Notes: generated by a model not told the origin, from the letters alone. Counted from the stretch's first letter, positions 41,076 through 50,606 are shown. The stretch is DNA of 64,000 nucleotides from Prochlorococcus sp. AG-418-C09 (GCA_003214355.1 QCLS01000002.1:186001-250000); one strand, 5' to 3'. Numbers and translations: made by a program.

Positions 41076-41969
41076 ATGCAAATTTCATTAGTTCTGATTA
41101 TTTACAGATCAAATACTCCTTTTGCAGAAAAAACAGCACTATATTGCCAAGAATTATTAAAAGCTAAAGATATAAACTCGATAAAATTTAGTAGTGATTT
41201 CAAAGATAATTCAATTGATATTATTGTCGATAAAAAAAAACCTGATTTAGCGATTGTTTTAGGTGGAGATGGAACCGTACTCAAATCGTCAAATGAATTA
41301 TTACATTTTAAGATTCCAATACTAAGTTTTAATATAGGAGGGCATTTAGGATTTTTGACACAAGATAATAAGTTTTTGTTTGATAAATCATTCATCGATC
41401 TTCTTCTAAAAGACAAATTCGTAATTGATAATCGGTTAATGCTTGAATGTAATCTTTTCAAAAATTCTTCAAAGCATATCAAATATTATGCTTTAAATGA
41501 TTTCTACTTTAGGTCAATCGAACAAGAAATCTCTGCAACTAACAAAATAAGAATTGAAATAGATCAAGAAAGAGTAAATGATTATAAAGGAGATGGGTTA
41601 ATTATCTCCTCGCCTACTGGCTCTACTGCTTACTCCATGGCAGCTGGAGGACCAATAGTTCACCCTTTAATAAGTGCTTTAATAATTTCTCCTATATGTC
41701 CAGTAAGTCTATCTAACCGACCAATTGTAGTACCTGATTCAAGTAGTATAGTTGTCAAAACAATTCATGAAAAGAGCCAGCCACTTCAATTATGGAAAGA
41801 CGGAACTAAATGTTTACAAGTCAATGAGAATGATTATTGTGAGATAAAAACAAGTCCTGAATCAGCAAGAATCATAATTCTAAAAGATAATATGTCATAT
41901 TACAGTACGTTAATAAAAAAACTTGAATGGAAAGGTGATTTATCTAATTCTGGAGCTAAAGATGTATAA
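41076..41969 (+). CDS. nadK: NAD kinase
   Basis: NadK makes NADP from NAD and ATP. The signature is VLGGDGTVLKS near residue 65 (GGDG). The catalytic block FRSIEQEISATNKIRIEI is followed by DGLIISSPTGSTAYSMAAGGPIVHP and ISPICPVSLSNRPIVVP. The 297-aa length is normal. It is in the ndhE transcript direction, which ties pyridine nucleotide supply to the NDH-1 operon by position only. It abuts the CYTH gene with no gap. Confidence 0.95.
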   Translation: MQISLVLIIYRSNTPFAEKTALYCQELLKAKDINSIKFSSDFKDNSIDIIVDKKKPDLAIVLGGDGTVLKSSNELLHFKIPILSFNIGGHLGFLTQDNKFLFDKSFIDLLLKDKFVIDNRLMLECNLFKNSSKHIKYYALNDFYFRSIEQEISATNKIRIEIDQERVNDYKGDGLIISSPTGSTAYSMAAGGPIVHPLISALIISPICPVSLSNRPIVVPDSSSIVVKTIHEKSQPLQLWKDGTKCLQVNENDYCEIKTSPESARIIILKDNMSYYSTLIKKLEWKGDLSNSGAKDV

Positions 41970-42467
41970 ATGCAGTTAGAAATTGAAAGGAGATTTTTGA
42001 TTAAAGATGAAGGTTGGAAGCACTATGTACATGATTCATCATTTATCGAACAAGGATATTTAGCTGGCTCTTCAACTGATTGGATTGTAAGAGTAAGGAA
42101 GGAAAGAAGTAAATATAAATTGGCATTAAAAAAACATATAAATAGAATCACAAATCATGAATTTGAATATGAAATCCCTTATGGTGAGGGAGAAATAATT
42201 ATTTCAAATATCAAAAACAAAATCAAAAAGAAAAGACATTATCTAATAATCAATAAACAAGAATGGATTATAGATTGTTTTGTAGATAAAAACTTCCCTT
42301 TAAAAATAGCAGAAATAGAACTTAAAAATGATAAAGAGTTTGTTCAAATACCCAGTTTTATATCAAGAGAAATCTCTGGCTTAAAATCTTTCTCCAACTA
42401 TGAACTATCTAAATATCCTTTTGAAACTTGGAAAAAAGATGAAAAAAATAATTTATTTACCCACTAG
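41970..42467 (+). CDS. CYTH-domain protein (triphosphate tunnel metalloenzyme)
   Basis: This 165-aa CYTH domain starts with LEIERRFLI. The signature ExExK reads ExExR here. WIVRVRKERSKYKLALKKH supplies the basic residues of the tunnel, and IAEIELKND the late acidic pair. Family members hydrolyse inorganic triphosphate or other triphosphates; adenylate cyclase activity is less likely in this group. It starts on the base after the nadK stop, so it is likely co-translated. The substrate is inferred. Confidence 0.82.
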   Translation: MQLEIERRFLIKDEGWKHYVHDSSFIEQGYLAGSSTDWIVRVRKERSKYKLALKKHINRITNHEFEYEIPYGEGEIIISNIKNKIKKKRHYLIINKQEWIIDCFVDKNFPLKIAEIELKNDKEFVQIPSFISREISGLKSFSNYELSKYPFETWKKDEKNNLFTH

Positions 42468-42548
42468 CCAAAATCACATGTTTCCTTTAGATTCTTTTAA
42501 TAATTAAAGCAAATTTCTATTTGTTAAATTCATTCAATCATCAAGAGA

Positions 42549-42734
42549 ATGTTTGGTCTATATGATAAGCAAGGAATTCTGCGCTATGTGAACTCGGATA
42601 GAGACGCATGCTTAGCATATGCAGAACTTTTCGAGTTAAATTCAGCTAGCTATAGTCTAATGCATCTTAATGAGAGATCTGAGACAATAAGAGATATTAT
42701 TCTTGATCAGAATCAGGAAGAGTGCAACAATTAA
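42549..42734 (+). CDS. Small hypothetical protein
   Basis: This 61-aa protein (MFGLYDKQGILRYVNSDRDACLAYAELFEL...) is not assigned to a named family. The start resembles other short picocyanobacterial proteins of the form MFGLFDKDGxLRF, from memory. It is acidic at the C-terminus, without a signal or membrane helix. Its last 38 bp lie over the 3' end of the LuxR-type gene on the other strand. Codon use looks like the neighbours. Probably real. Confidence 0.6.
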   Translation: MFGLYDKQGILRYVNSDRDACLAYAELFELNSASYSLMHLNERSETIRDIILDQNQEECNN

Positions 42735-43035
42735 ATCCATCTCTACAAATCTTTCCGTTATCCATTGCCCAATTTAATAAGGCGACTCTATTCTTAGAAC
42801 CTGTTTTAGTAAACATATTGCTTACATGATTATCAACAGTTCTTTTACTAATAGTTAGCTTTACAGCAATTTCTTGATTTGTTAAACCATCTGCAACTAA
42901 ATCAATGATTTCCATCTCTCTTGATGAGAGTCCCATCATATCAATGTTGTTTAGATCTTCATCAACCATTTGCATTTGAACAGTTCTTTTTTTATAGTAA
43001 TTAAGTTTATCAATCTCAACACAGTTGTTAATCAT
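42697..43035 (-). CDS. LuxR-type HTH regulator, PedR-like
   Basis: This 112-aa protein is essentially one HTH domain: LSSREMEIIDLVADGLTNQEIAVKLTISKRTVDNHVSNMFTKTGSKNRVALL. There is no receiver domain. The C-terminus ICRDGFNCCTLP has three cysteines. The size and Cys content recall PedR, the small LuxR regulator of Synechocystis (Ssl0564) that is switched by thioredoxin according to photosynthetic electron flow. PedR identity is an inference. It is divergent from metF with only 19 bp between the starts. Confidence 0.75.
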   Translation of the reverse strand: MINNCVEIDKLNYYKKRTVQMQMVDEDLNNIDMMGLSSREMEIIDLVADGLTNQEIAVKLTISKRTVDNHVSNMFTKTGSKNRVALLNWAMDNGKICRDGFNCCTLPDSDQE

Positions 43036-43054
43036 CTAGAAAAACAAGTAACAA

Positions 43055-43945
43055 TTGAAATCAAAACTTCAAGAAACTTTAGAATCAAATTCTAAAGTAA
43101 TAACGGCAGAATTAATGCCCCCTAGGGGAGGTGACCCCATACGATCTCTCAAGATAGCACAACTTTTGAAAGATAAGGTACATGCAGTTAACATAACTGA
43201 TGGCAGCAGAGCGATCATGAAGATGTGCAGCTTGGCAATGTCCAAACTATTACTAGAGAATGGGATAGAACCCATAATGCAAATATCATGCAGAGATCGT
43301 AATAAAATTGCTTTACAATCTGACATCCTAGGAGCGAATGCCCTAGGAATAAAGAATATTTTATGTATTACAGGAGATTCTGTAAAGGCTGGGGATCAGC
43401 AAGATGCGAAAGCAGTCCATGAATTCGAATCCGTGCGGCTACTTCAACAAATTCGTGACTTTAACTATGGTATAGATCCTTGTTTTGATTTCTTGAAGGA
43501 CAATAAAACCAGTATCTATGCTGGTGCGGCAGCTGATCCAAGTTGCAAAAATAAACGAAGTTTAAAATTAAGAACAGAAAAGAAGAAAGAAGCTGGTGCA
43601 AATTTCCTTCAAACTCAAATGATTATGGACAAAAAATATCTAATTGATTTTTGTCGAGACATTAGTGAACCCCTTAATTTGCCAGTTATAGCAGGTGTTT
43701 TTCTTCTTAAATCATACAAAAATGCTTTATTCATCAATAAATATGTTCCTGGTGCTAACATACCGGAAAGAATTTTAAACAGACTTAAAGATTCCAAAGA
43801 ACCTCTAAATGAAGGAATTAATATTGCCTCTGAACAAATAAGGGATTTTATCAAAATAGCCCAAGGAGTTCACATTATGGCCATAAAATGTGAGGAACTA
43901 ATACCTGAAATTTTAAAAAGATCAGAAATTAATCTGGTATATTGA
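43055..43945 (+). CDS. metF: Methylenetetrahydrofolate reductase family protein
   Basis: This TIM-barrel FAD enzyme has 296 aa. ITAELMPPRGGDPIRSLKIAQLLK starts the family. VNITDGSRAIMKMCSLA and ILCITGDSVKAGDQQDAKAVHEFESVRLL are family blocks, and AGANFLQTQMIMDKKYLIDFC and PVIAGVFLLKS lie in the second half. It reduces methylene-THF to methyl-THF for methionine synthesis. The start is TTG. Its 3' end overlaps the nucleotidyltransferase by 17 bp, tail to tail. Confidence 0.88.
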   Translation: MKSKLQETLESNSKVITAELMPPRGGDPIRSLKIAQLLKDKVHAVNITDGSRAIMKMCSLAMSKLLLENGIEPIMQISCRDRNKIALQSDILGANALGIKNILCITGDSVKAGDQQDAKAVHEFESVRLLQQIRDFNYGIDPCFDFLKDNKTSIYAGAAADPSCKNKRSLKLRTEKKKEAGANFLQTQMIMDKKYLIDFCRDISEPLNLPVIAGVFLLKSYKNALFINKYVPGANIPERILNRLKDSKEPLNEGINIASEQIRDFIKIAQGVHIMAIKCEELIPEILKRSEINLVY

Positions 43946-45113
43946 TCAGATCAGTTCCTAAAAGCTCAGCCATTGCTTTTTGCTGAGGAGATGGTTCTGT
44001 CATATCCATTCTTCTCGAATCAGTAATTAACCAATCTAAAGAAGCATCTTGCAAGTCAAAATGATCTCCATTTTTTCCGACGCAATATCTTCCAAAGACA
44101 AGTTTATCTAGAAGTTGTACACCTTTTCCTATTTTTGAATAATCAAAAATAATCGAATTATCTATAGTCGCACCTTCACATATACAGCAACTTGGACCTA
44201 TCATTGATGGCCCAATAATAGTTGCTCCATCCTCAATTCTAGTCATACCACCAATATAAACTGGACCTTCTATATTTACTTTATCCCAATTCGCTGCAAC
44301 ATTTAAGCCTGTATAAATACCAGGTTTAATCTCCTTACCAGGAATTTCAACCTGTCTGACTTTTCCTTGCAAAACACTTCTGATTGCTTTCCAATAGTCA
44401 GGAACTTTTCCAATATCTACCCATTCAAAATCCATTGGTAAAGCATAAAAAGGTAATTCCATTTCTACAAGTTTTGGAAAAAGATCTGCACCAATATCAA
44501 ATTTCTTTCTAGAAGGAATATAGTCGAAAATCTCAGGTTCAAAAAGATATATGCCAGTATTTATGCAATCACTTAAAGCTTGATCCACTAATGGCTTTTC
44601 CTGGAAAGCCTTTACTCTGCCATCCTCATCAGTAACTACAACACCATAACTAGAAACATCTTCCTTTGAAACTTTTTTAGTAACTAAGCTAGCCAGCGCC
44701 CCTTTTTGCTTATGCCTTTTCACAGCCTCTGTAAGATCTAAGTCAACCAAGGCATCTCCACACAAAACTACAAATGTTTCATCAAAAAAGTTCTGAAAAT
44801 CTTGAATCTTTTTTAAACCACCAGCGGAGCCAAGAGCATCTCCAATTAATTCACCATCCTCGATTCTACCTTCAAAACTATAAGCAATCTCTACACCAAA
44901 TCTCTGTCCGTCTCTAAAATAATTTTCAATTTCTTCAGCAAGATGGGAGACATTAACCATAATTTCTCTAAAACCATGTTCTTTCAGTAATTCCAACAAA
45001 AACTCCATTACTGGTTTTTGTAAAATTGGAATCATAGGTTTTGGAATAATATGCGTAATGGGTTGAACTCGTGTTCCTTTCCCTGCTGCCAGTATCATCG
45101 CCTTCATAGGCAT
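43929..45113 (-). CDS. NDP-sugar pyrophosphorylase (mannose-1-P guanylyltransferase/glucose-1-P type)
   Basis: The 394-aa protein starts with MKAMILAAGKGTRVQPIT, the nucleotide-binding loop, then KPMIPILQKPVMEF. VVLCGDALVDLDL and EFVDIG-like EWVDIGK lie in the catalytic domain. The C-terminal third (about 265-394) is a left-handed beta-helix with hexapeptide repeats (GPVYIGGMTRIEDGATIIGPSMIG). Such enzymes make GDP-mannose or another NDP-sugar for surface polysaccharide. The exact base and sugar are not decided by sequence alone. It is followed upstream by scpA on the same strand. Confidence 0.85.
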   Translation of the reverse strand: MPMKAMILAAGKGTRVQPITHIIPKPMIPILQKPVMEFLLELLKEHGFREIMVNVSHLAEEIENYFRDGQRFGVEIAYSFEGRIEDGELIGDALGSAGGLKKIQDFQNFFDETFVVLCGDALVDLDLTEAVKRHKQKGALASLVTKKVSKEDVSSYGVVVTDEDGRVKAFQEKPLVDQALSDCINTGIYLFEPEIFDYIPSRKKFDIGADLFPKLVEMELPFYALPMDFEWVDIGKVPDYWKAIRSVLQGKVRQVEIPGKEIKPGIYTGLNVAANWDKVNIEGPVYIGGMTRIEDGATIIGPSMIGPSCCICEGATIDNSIIFDYSKIGKGVQLLDKLVFGRYCVGKNGDHFDLQDASLDWLITDSRRMDMTEPSPQQKAMAELLGTDLINIPD

Positions 45114-45155
45114 TTAAGACCTCTTTTATAAGATTATTTTAATTCTCTCAAACCT

Positions 45156-45977
45156 CTATGCAGCGGTTGGAGAAGTATCTGTCGCATCCAGATTTTCTAT
45201 AGGTAATTGTGCTAAACCACCCTCTGGTAAGACTCTTTTTACTTTTATAGGACCATAAAGAGAAGTTAATTGCTTAATTTCAATTTTATTTTGAGAAGAT
45301 AAAAAAAGTAAAGCCCAGAAAACCCCTAACCTATCACTATCTAAATCCTTTTTTGCAACTTTCTGCCATTTTAAGACTAAATATTCAAAATCAACCCATT
45401 GCAGAGCCTGCTCCCATTTATCTATAAAAATTCCCAGAGCTTTGGTTGTTTCTGGTAATTTCTCTCGATGTGCAAGTGATTTCACTTGATCAATCAGAGA
45501 TTTATTAGAATATTTCTTATTTCTTTGTCTTTTCATCAATAATATATCTTGTGATTCAATCGATTCTGCTATCGACTCTAATTGGCTAATTAGCTCGCCC
45601 AAGGTGGCTGATCTTTTAATAATAGGTTGAGCAACAGATCTCCTCCTAAGATATTTTTCTGGATACTGAGGTATGTCAAAGCTTTTATTTATCCATGATT
45701 GTTCCAGAATCTCTAAGTCTTCCTCACGATCCACCAAATCATCATCTGGAAAAACATCCGCTTCTAAAACTTGAGCCTTTAAATTAACTAAAACTGATGC
45801 TGCAAAAAAAGCTTCGCTAGTTTCAGATAAATCTCTCTCAAAAGATATTTGAGTATTCTTTTGATTTTCAAATTTATGATTAAATTGATCTAAAAAGCTG
45901 TCTATTACACTAATAACATCTATATCCCAAGGATCTAATTCACCTTTACCGGCTGCATCCTGAAGAAATTTTATCAA
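45156..45977 (-). CDS. scpA: Segregation and condensation protein A (ScpA)
   Basis: ScpA is the kleisin that bridges the SMC dimer in chromosome segregation. LQDAAGKGELDPWDIDVISVIDSFL is the N-terminal signature; FFAASVLVNLKAQVLEADVFPDD follows, and the C-terminal winged-helix block is GVFWALLFLSSQNKIEIKQ. It has 273 aa. The called TTG start has AGGA about 9 bp upstream. The same frame remains open upstream and reads KLGPRL just before it, which resembles family N-termini. A non-ATG start further up (ATT/ATA) is possible. Confidence 0.88.
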   Translation of the reverse strand: MIKFLQDAAGKGELDPWDIDVISVIDSFLDQFNHKFENQKNTQISFERDLSETSEAFFAASVLVNLKAQVLEADVFPDDDLVDREEDLEILEQSWINKSFDIPQYPEKYLRRRSVAQPIIKRSATLGELISQLESIAESIESQDILLMKRQRNKKYSNKSLIDQVKSLAHREKLPETTKALGIFIDKWEQALQWVDFEYLVLKWQKVAKKDLDSDRLGVFWALLFLSSQNKIEIKQLTSLYGPIKVKRVLPEGGLAQLPIENLDATDTSPTAA

Positions 45978-46100
45978 AAGTCTAGGTCCTAATTTTGACC
46001 TATCAATAGATGTTGAGCTTGATATGTTAAAAATCCAAATCTATATAAAATTTATCTTTTAATGGATGAAGAGGCCACTTAATTTAAAAATATTTAAAAA

Positions 46101-47702
46101 TTATAGAGAAGGTGCCTTTAATAAAAGACTTTCATTACTAGCAAAATTTATTGACTTCGCTGAACTTCTTACTGCATTCAAGTCTCTAGCAACTAAACTA
46201 TTTATAGATGGCAAATAACTTTCAGTAACTAATCTAGGATATAATCCAATCCCTAATATAGGAAGAAGTAAACATCCAATTATATAAATTTCTCTTGGCT
46301 CAGCATCTATCAGGTTCCTTTCCTCAACCAACTTAGGATTTTCCTTGCCAAAGAAAATCTCACGAAGCATCGATAGCAAATAAATAGGTGTAAGAATCAC
46401 ACCTATTGCTGCTAAAGACGCCATGATTATTCTAAAAGGTAATGTATATATTTCGTCAGTAACAAAACCTGTAAATACCATGAGCTCTGATACAAAGCCG
46501 CTCATCCCAGGTAATGCTAAGGATGCTAAAGAACATGCTGTCCACAAAGCAAACATTATTCTCATTTTTTGACCAACTCCTCCCATTTCGTCTAATTTCA
46601 GAGTTTTTGTTCTATCATAAGTAGCCCCTACAAGGAAAAATAAGCTGGCACCAATTAATCCATGACTTACCATCTGCAACATTGCACCACTTGTTCCTAA
46701 AGAGCTAAAACTACCAATTCCAATTAATACGAATCCCATATGACTAATTGAACTATATGCAATTTTTCTTTTTAAATTCCTTTGAGCAAAGGAAGTAAGT
46801 GCCGCATAAATTATATTAACTGCTCCAAGTACTACTAAAAGAGGTGCAAACTGGGCATGAGCTAAAGGTAATAATTGAGCATTAAACCTTAAAAGCGCGT
46901 ATCCGCCCATCTTTAACAAGATTCCAGCAAGTAGCATATGGACTGGTGCTGTAGCCTCTCCATGAGCATCAGGCAACCAAGTATGCAAGGGAACTATTGG
47001 GAGCTTAACTCCGAAAGCAATTAATAAACCTGCGTAACAGAGAATTTGGAAACTTTGACTAAAGTCAGTTTCGGCTAAATGTGAGAATTCAAAATTAGGA
47101 ATACCATTTCCATAAAAACCCATAGCCAATGCAGCTAAAAGTATAAATATTGAACTTCCAGCTGTATAAATAATAAACTTTGTCGCAGCATATTGCCTTT
47201 TTTTTCCACCCCATATTGCTAGTAATAAATATACTGGCAATAATTCAAGCTCCCAGGCTAAAAAGAATAGCAACATATCCTGTACTGCAAAAACGGCTAT
47301 CTGTCCTCCATCCATAGCAAGTATCAAAAAGAAAAATAATTTTGGTTTAAAACTTACAGGCCATGCTGCTAGAACAGCTAAAGCGGTTATAAAACTTGTC
47401 AGAAGGATAAGAGGCATTGATATCCCATCAGCCCCTACTGTCCATGTTAAGCCCAAATTAGGTAGCCAACTAATACTTTCTTTAAGCTGAACATTTTCAT
47501 TATTGATATCAAAACCATTGATATATGCTCCAACAGTTATTAAAAAAGTAATTAGAGCAACAATTAATGCAAACCACCTAACCTCTTTACCTTCTCCCTT
47601 ATCCGGAAAAAAAGGAACGACAAATGCACATACTATTGGGAAAAGAATTGATAATGATAACCAAGGTAAATTAGATAATCCAACACCAAGTGTCCCAATC
47701 AT
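46101..47702 (-). CDS. ndhD: NDH-1 subunit D (NdhD1 type)
   Basis: This is an antiporter-like membrane subunit (NuoM homologue). I start it at the ATG at 47702 ([16 protein letters not shown]), which matches picocyanobacterial NdhD, rather than the track TTG at 47741. About 14 membrane helices are visible. The proton-path blocks include [57 protein letters not shown] and [14 protein letters not shown]. It follows ndhF after about 130 bp on the same strand. NdhD1 serves respiration and cyclic flow; NdhD3/D4 serve CO2 uptake. The D1 assignment is from N-terminal similarity. Confidence 0.93.
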   Translation of the reverse strand: MIGTLGVGLSNLPWLSLSILFPIVCAFVVPFFPDKGEGKEVRWFALIVALITFLITVGAYINGFDINNENVQLKESISWLPNLGLTWTVGADGISMPLILLTSFITALAVLAAWPVSFKPKLFFFLILAMDGGQIAVFAVQDMLLFFLAWELELLPVYLLLAIWGGKKRQYAATKFIIYTAGSSIFILLAALAMGFYGNGIPNFEFSHLAETDFSQSFQILCYAGLLIAFGVKLPIVPLHTWLPDAHGEATAPVHMLLAGILLKMGGYALLRFNAQLLPLAHAQFAPLLVVLGAVNIIYAALTSFAQRNLKRKIAYSSISHMGFVLIGIGSFSSLGTSGAMLQMVSHGLIGASLFFLVGATYDRTKTLKLDEMGGVGQKMRIMFALWTACSLASLALPGMSGFVSELMVFTGFVTDEIYTLPFRIIMASLAAIGVILTPIYLLSMLREIFFGKENPKLVEERNLIDAEPREIYIIGCLLLPILGIGLYPRLVTESYLPSINSLVARDLNAVRSSAKSINFASNESLLLKAPSL

Positions 47703-47831
47703 TTGAAAATTTAGAAGTTCTGACAAGCAATAATTAAACAAAGGAATTAAAAATATTTAAACAAAGTCTAGAATTGTTCTGAATTTTTACATCCTAATGG
47801 CAGTGAAGACACACATTTAATACTAATTTAA

Positions 47832-49844
47832 TCAAGAAGACTGTAAACCAAATATGGCAACAAGCAGTAGAACTCCTCCAAAAACAATCAATGCATAAAA
47901 CTGAGCTCTTCCCGTTTCAAAATATTTCAAACCTTCTCCACTACCTAAAGTCACTAATCCCGTAAGATTTACTACGCCATCAACTACCTTTGAATCTACT
48001 TCAAGAACTTCTTTAGCTAATCTTCTGCTACCTTTTACAAAAAGCCTTTCATTTATTTTGTCTAGGTACCATTTGTTTGATAAAAAATTATTGATAATAG
48101 GGAATTTTAAAGCAAATAATTGATTCAAATCTATTTGTTTAGAATAATATCCAAAATAGGCAAGACTTATACCAGAAGTTGATATTAAAACAGAGCAGAT
48201 GGCCAATGGCAGAAATTCATTTAAATCGAAAGATTGAGCTAATATTAAGGCTTCCTCTGGGTTTAATAAAGAAACAAATTTACTATCCCAGGGAACACCC
48301 AAGAAACCAATTAGAATTGAAGGGACTGCTAAAAATACTAATGGGAATGTCATTGACCATGATGATTCATGAATCGATCCATGCTGATGGGCCTCATCCG
48401 TTTCATCATCTTCTAAATTTACATTTGCATCTATTAGAAGCTGATTTTGTAAATCTTTATTATTCCCTCTAAAACTGCCTTCAAAAGTTAAAAAATAAAG
48501 TCTAAACATATAAAATGCAGTCATACCGGCAGTAATAAAACCAACAAACCAAAATATAGGGAATGAAATAAATGCATTAGCAAGTATTTCATCTTTACTC
48601 CAAAATCCCGCCAGCGGAGGAATCCCACTGATAGCAACACAACCAACTAGGAAAGTGGTGGAAGTGAAAGGCATTTTTTTTCTTAATCCGCCCATTAATC
48701 TCATGTCTTGAGCTAGAACTGGTTGATGGCCAACTACTTCCTCCATAGCATGAATAACTGAACCAGATCCTAAAAAAAGCATCGCCTTAAAACAAGCATG
48801 GGTTATAAGGTGAAAGATACCTGCTAATGGAGCCCCACAACCCATAGCTAGCATCATGTATCCTAATTGGGAAACAGTACTGTAAGCTAAACCCTTTTTT
48901 AGATCCATTTGAGTCAAAGCAATTGATGCTCCAAGGAAACACGTAATTGTTCCGACAAGAGCAATTATTAACTGAATAGTTGGAAATAAAGAATAAAGAG
49001 GTTCCAATCTTGCAACTAAGAACACTCCTGCGGCAACCATCGTTGCGGCATGTATTAATGCTGAGATTGGAGTCGGACCCTCCATAGCGTCAGGGAGCCA
49101 AACGTGGAGAGGGAACTGAGCAGATTTTGCCATTGGACCTAAGAAAACTAAAAAACAAAGTAATAACCCTGCCCAAACTGGTAAATTATTTTCAGATATT
49201 GATTGGGAAATTCCTGCAGCGATCTCATTAAAATCAAAACTTTTAGTGGCCCAAAATAAGCCAAGTATTCCAAGTAATAAGCCAAAATCTCCAACCCTAT
49301 TAACAACAAAAGCTTTTTGAGCTGCATGCGCAGCACCCTCTCTTTCATACCAAAAACCAACAAGAAGATAAGAACACATACCAACTAACTCCCAAAAAAC
49401 ATATATCTCAAGTAAATTCGGACTAATAATCAGACCAAGCATTGAACTACTAAAGAGAGCAAGGTAGGTGAAGAACCTTACATAACCTTTGTCATGAACC
49501 ATATATCCATGAGAATAAATCATAACAAGTAAAGTTATTGTGGTTACTAATGCAAGCATCACGCTTCCCAAAGGGTCCAGAACGAAACCCATCGGTATCT
49601 GAAAGTCACCTGCACTTGCCCATATAAAAAGTTTTTCAACTGAAGAATATCCACTTATTTGTTCATAAAGGGCTTTATAACTCAATAAAGCTGAAACACC
49701 AACTGAAGAAATTAAAGAAATGGATACGATTTCTTTGAGATCATTAATTTTTTTATTAATACTAATCAAGCCTAAACCAGATAGTACTGCTCCAATAAGA
49801 GGGAAAACAGGTATTAACCATGCGATTTCTGAGGCTTGAGGCAT
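47832..49844 (-). CDS. ndhF: NDH-1 subunit F (NdhF1 type)
   Basis: This is the NuoL homologue, 670 aa with about 16 membrane helices and the long lateral helix near the C-terminus. The blocks are EIYVFWELVGMCSYLLVGFWYE, AKSAQFPLHVWLPDAMEGPTPISALIHAATMVAAGVF and AYSTVSQLGYMMLA. A His-rich acidic linker (DDETDEAHQHGSIHESSW) lies in a loop near residue 480. It precedes ndhD and is followed upstream by the Z-ISO-like gene 12 bp away. Confidence 0.95.
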   Translation of the reverse strand: MPQASEIAWLIPVFPLIGAVLSGLGLISINKKINDLKEIVSISLISSVGVSALLSYKALYEQISGYSSVEKLFIWASAGDFQIPMGFVLDPLGSVMLALVTTITLLVMIYSHGYMVHDKGYVRFFTYLALFSSSMLGLIISPNLLEIYVFWELVGMCSYLLVGFWYEREGAAHAAQKAFVVNRVGDFGLLLGILGLFWATKSFDFNEIAAGISQSISENNLPVWAGLLLCFLVFLGPMAKSAQFPLHVWLPDAMEGPTPISALIHAATMVAAGVFLVARLEPLYSLFPTIQLIIALVGTITCFLGASIALTQMDLKKGLAYSTVSQLGYMMLAMGCGAPLAGIFHLITHACFKAMLFLGSGSVIHAMEEVVGHQPVLAQDMRLMGGLRKKMPFTSTTFLVGCVAISGIPPLAGFWSKDEILANAFISFPIFWFVGFITAGMTAFYMFRLYFLTFEGSFRGNNKDLQNQLLIDANVNLEDDETDEAHQHGSIHESSWSMTFPLVFLAVPSILIGFLGVPWDSKFVSLLNPEEALILAQSFDLNEFLPLAICSVLISTSGISLAYFGYYSKQIDLNQLFALKFPIINNFLSNKWYLDKINERLFVKGSRRLAKEVLEVDSKVVDGVVNLTGLVTLGSGEGLKYFETGRAQFYALIVFGGVLLLVAIFGLQSS

Positions 49845-49856
49845 TTTAAAAAAGAC

Positions 49857-50606
49857 TTACATATAGATATTAAACTGCCAATCAAGAAATTCAGACAAAA
49901 AAGAGGAATTAAATGTTGTTACAGCAATATTTATATATCTATGGGCCCCCCAAAGAACTCCAATAGCAATTATTATCCCTAATTGGGACCATTTGAAAAA
50001 TTCTTTAAATTTAAAGTGTTGCCTTTTATCTATTATTGCCGCAAATGGGATAATTGATGTACTTTGCTTATATTCTTCAAATATTTTTCCAAATTTCCTT
50101 TCTAATCTCTTATCTCCATGCCATATTGCAAAAATATGGTGCAATATTAATCCAATAGATGTAACTAAGGTAAATGATGAGCCAATCCACAAAGTATGGG
50201 CAAAGCACCAGATTATCTGCCCGAAAGCCTGCGGATGTCTGGTAATTCGCATTATTCCAGTGCTGTAAATTCTAATTTGAGGCTTTTGAACTGAAGGTAT
50301 TTCAAGCAAATTGTAAGTGGCTGGATATAGAAATAAAAAACTTATGGCAGTGAGAATCCATACTATTATTAAAATAAACTGATTACCTTGAAAATTCCAT
50401 AGCCTAATTCCATCATATCTATGGCTCAAGAAGTAGCCAATCAAAATGATTGCAGATGGAAGACTGGCCGTTACAAAACAAATCCTCCATAATCTTGCTC
50501 CTATTAATTGCTCAGCTTTAGTTCTTAATGCTGCTCCACCACTATGAATAATTGCGAAGATAGCAATTAATAAAATCACTATGAAGGAACTCTGATGTAA
50601 CTCCAT
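49857..50606 (-). CDS. NnrU/Z-ISO-family membrane protein, candidate 15-cis-zeta-carotene isomerase
   Basis: This 249-aa protein has about six or seven membrane helices. The core is MRITRHPQAFGQIIWC, AHTLWIG, HHIFAIWHGDKRLERKFG and TSIIPFAAIIDKRQ. From memory, plant Z-ISO shares TRHPQ, AHTLWIG, GDRRL and TSIIPFAAI almost word for word, so I favour Z-ISO over the denitrification gene NnrU. Z-ISO isomerises 9,15,9'-tri-cis-zeta-carotene between phytoene desaturase and zeta-carotene desaturase and binds heme b through histidines. crtP and crtB lie 2-4 kb away. It is divergent from rbcR. Function inferred. Confidence 0.7.
   Translation of the reverse strand: MELHQSSFIVILLIAIFAIIHSGGAALRTKAEQLIGARLWRICFVTASLPSAIILIGYFLSHRYDGIRLWNFQGNQFILIIVWILTAISFLFLYPATYNLLEIPSVQKPQIRIYSTGIMRITRHPQAFGQIIWCFAHTLWIGSSFTLVTSIGLILHHIFAIWHGDKRLERKFGKIFEEYKQSTSIIPFAAIIDKRQHFKFKEFFKWSQLGIIIAIGVLWGAHRYINIAVTTFNSSFLSEFLDWQFNIYM

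Noticed and set aside
41102-41482. 126-aa minus-strand ORF over nadK
   Set aside because: Antisense of the conserved NAD kinase N-terminal half; no independent features.
48179-48472. 97-aa plus-strand ORF inside ndhF
   Set aside because: It lies wholly within a conserved ndhF region and has no recognisable domain.
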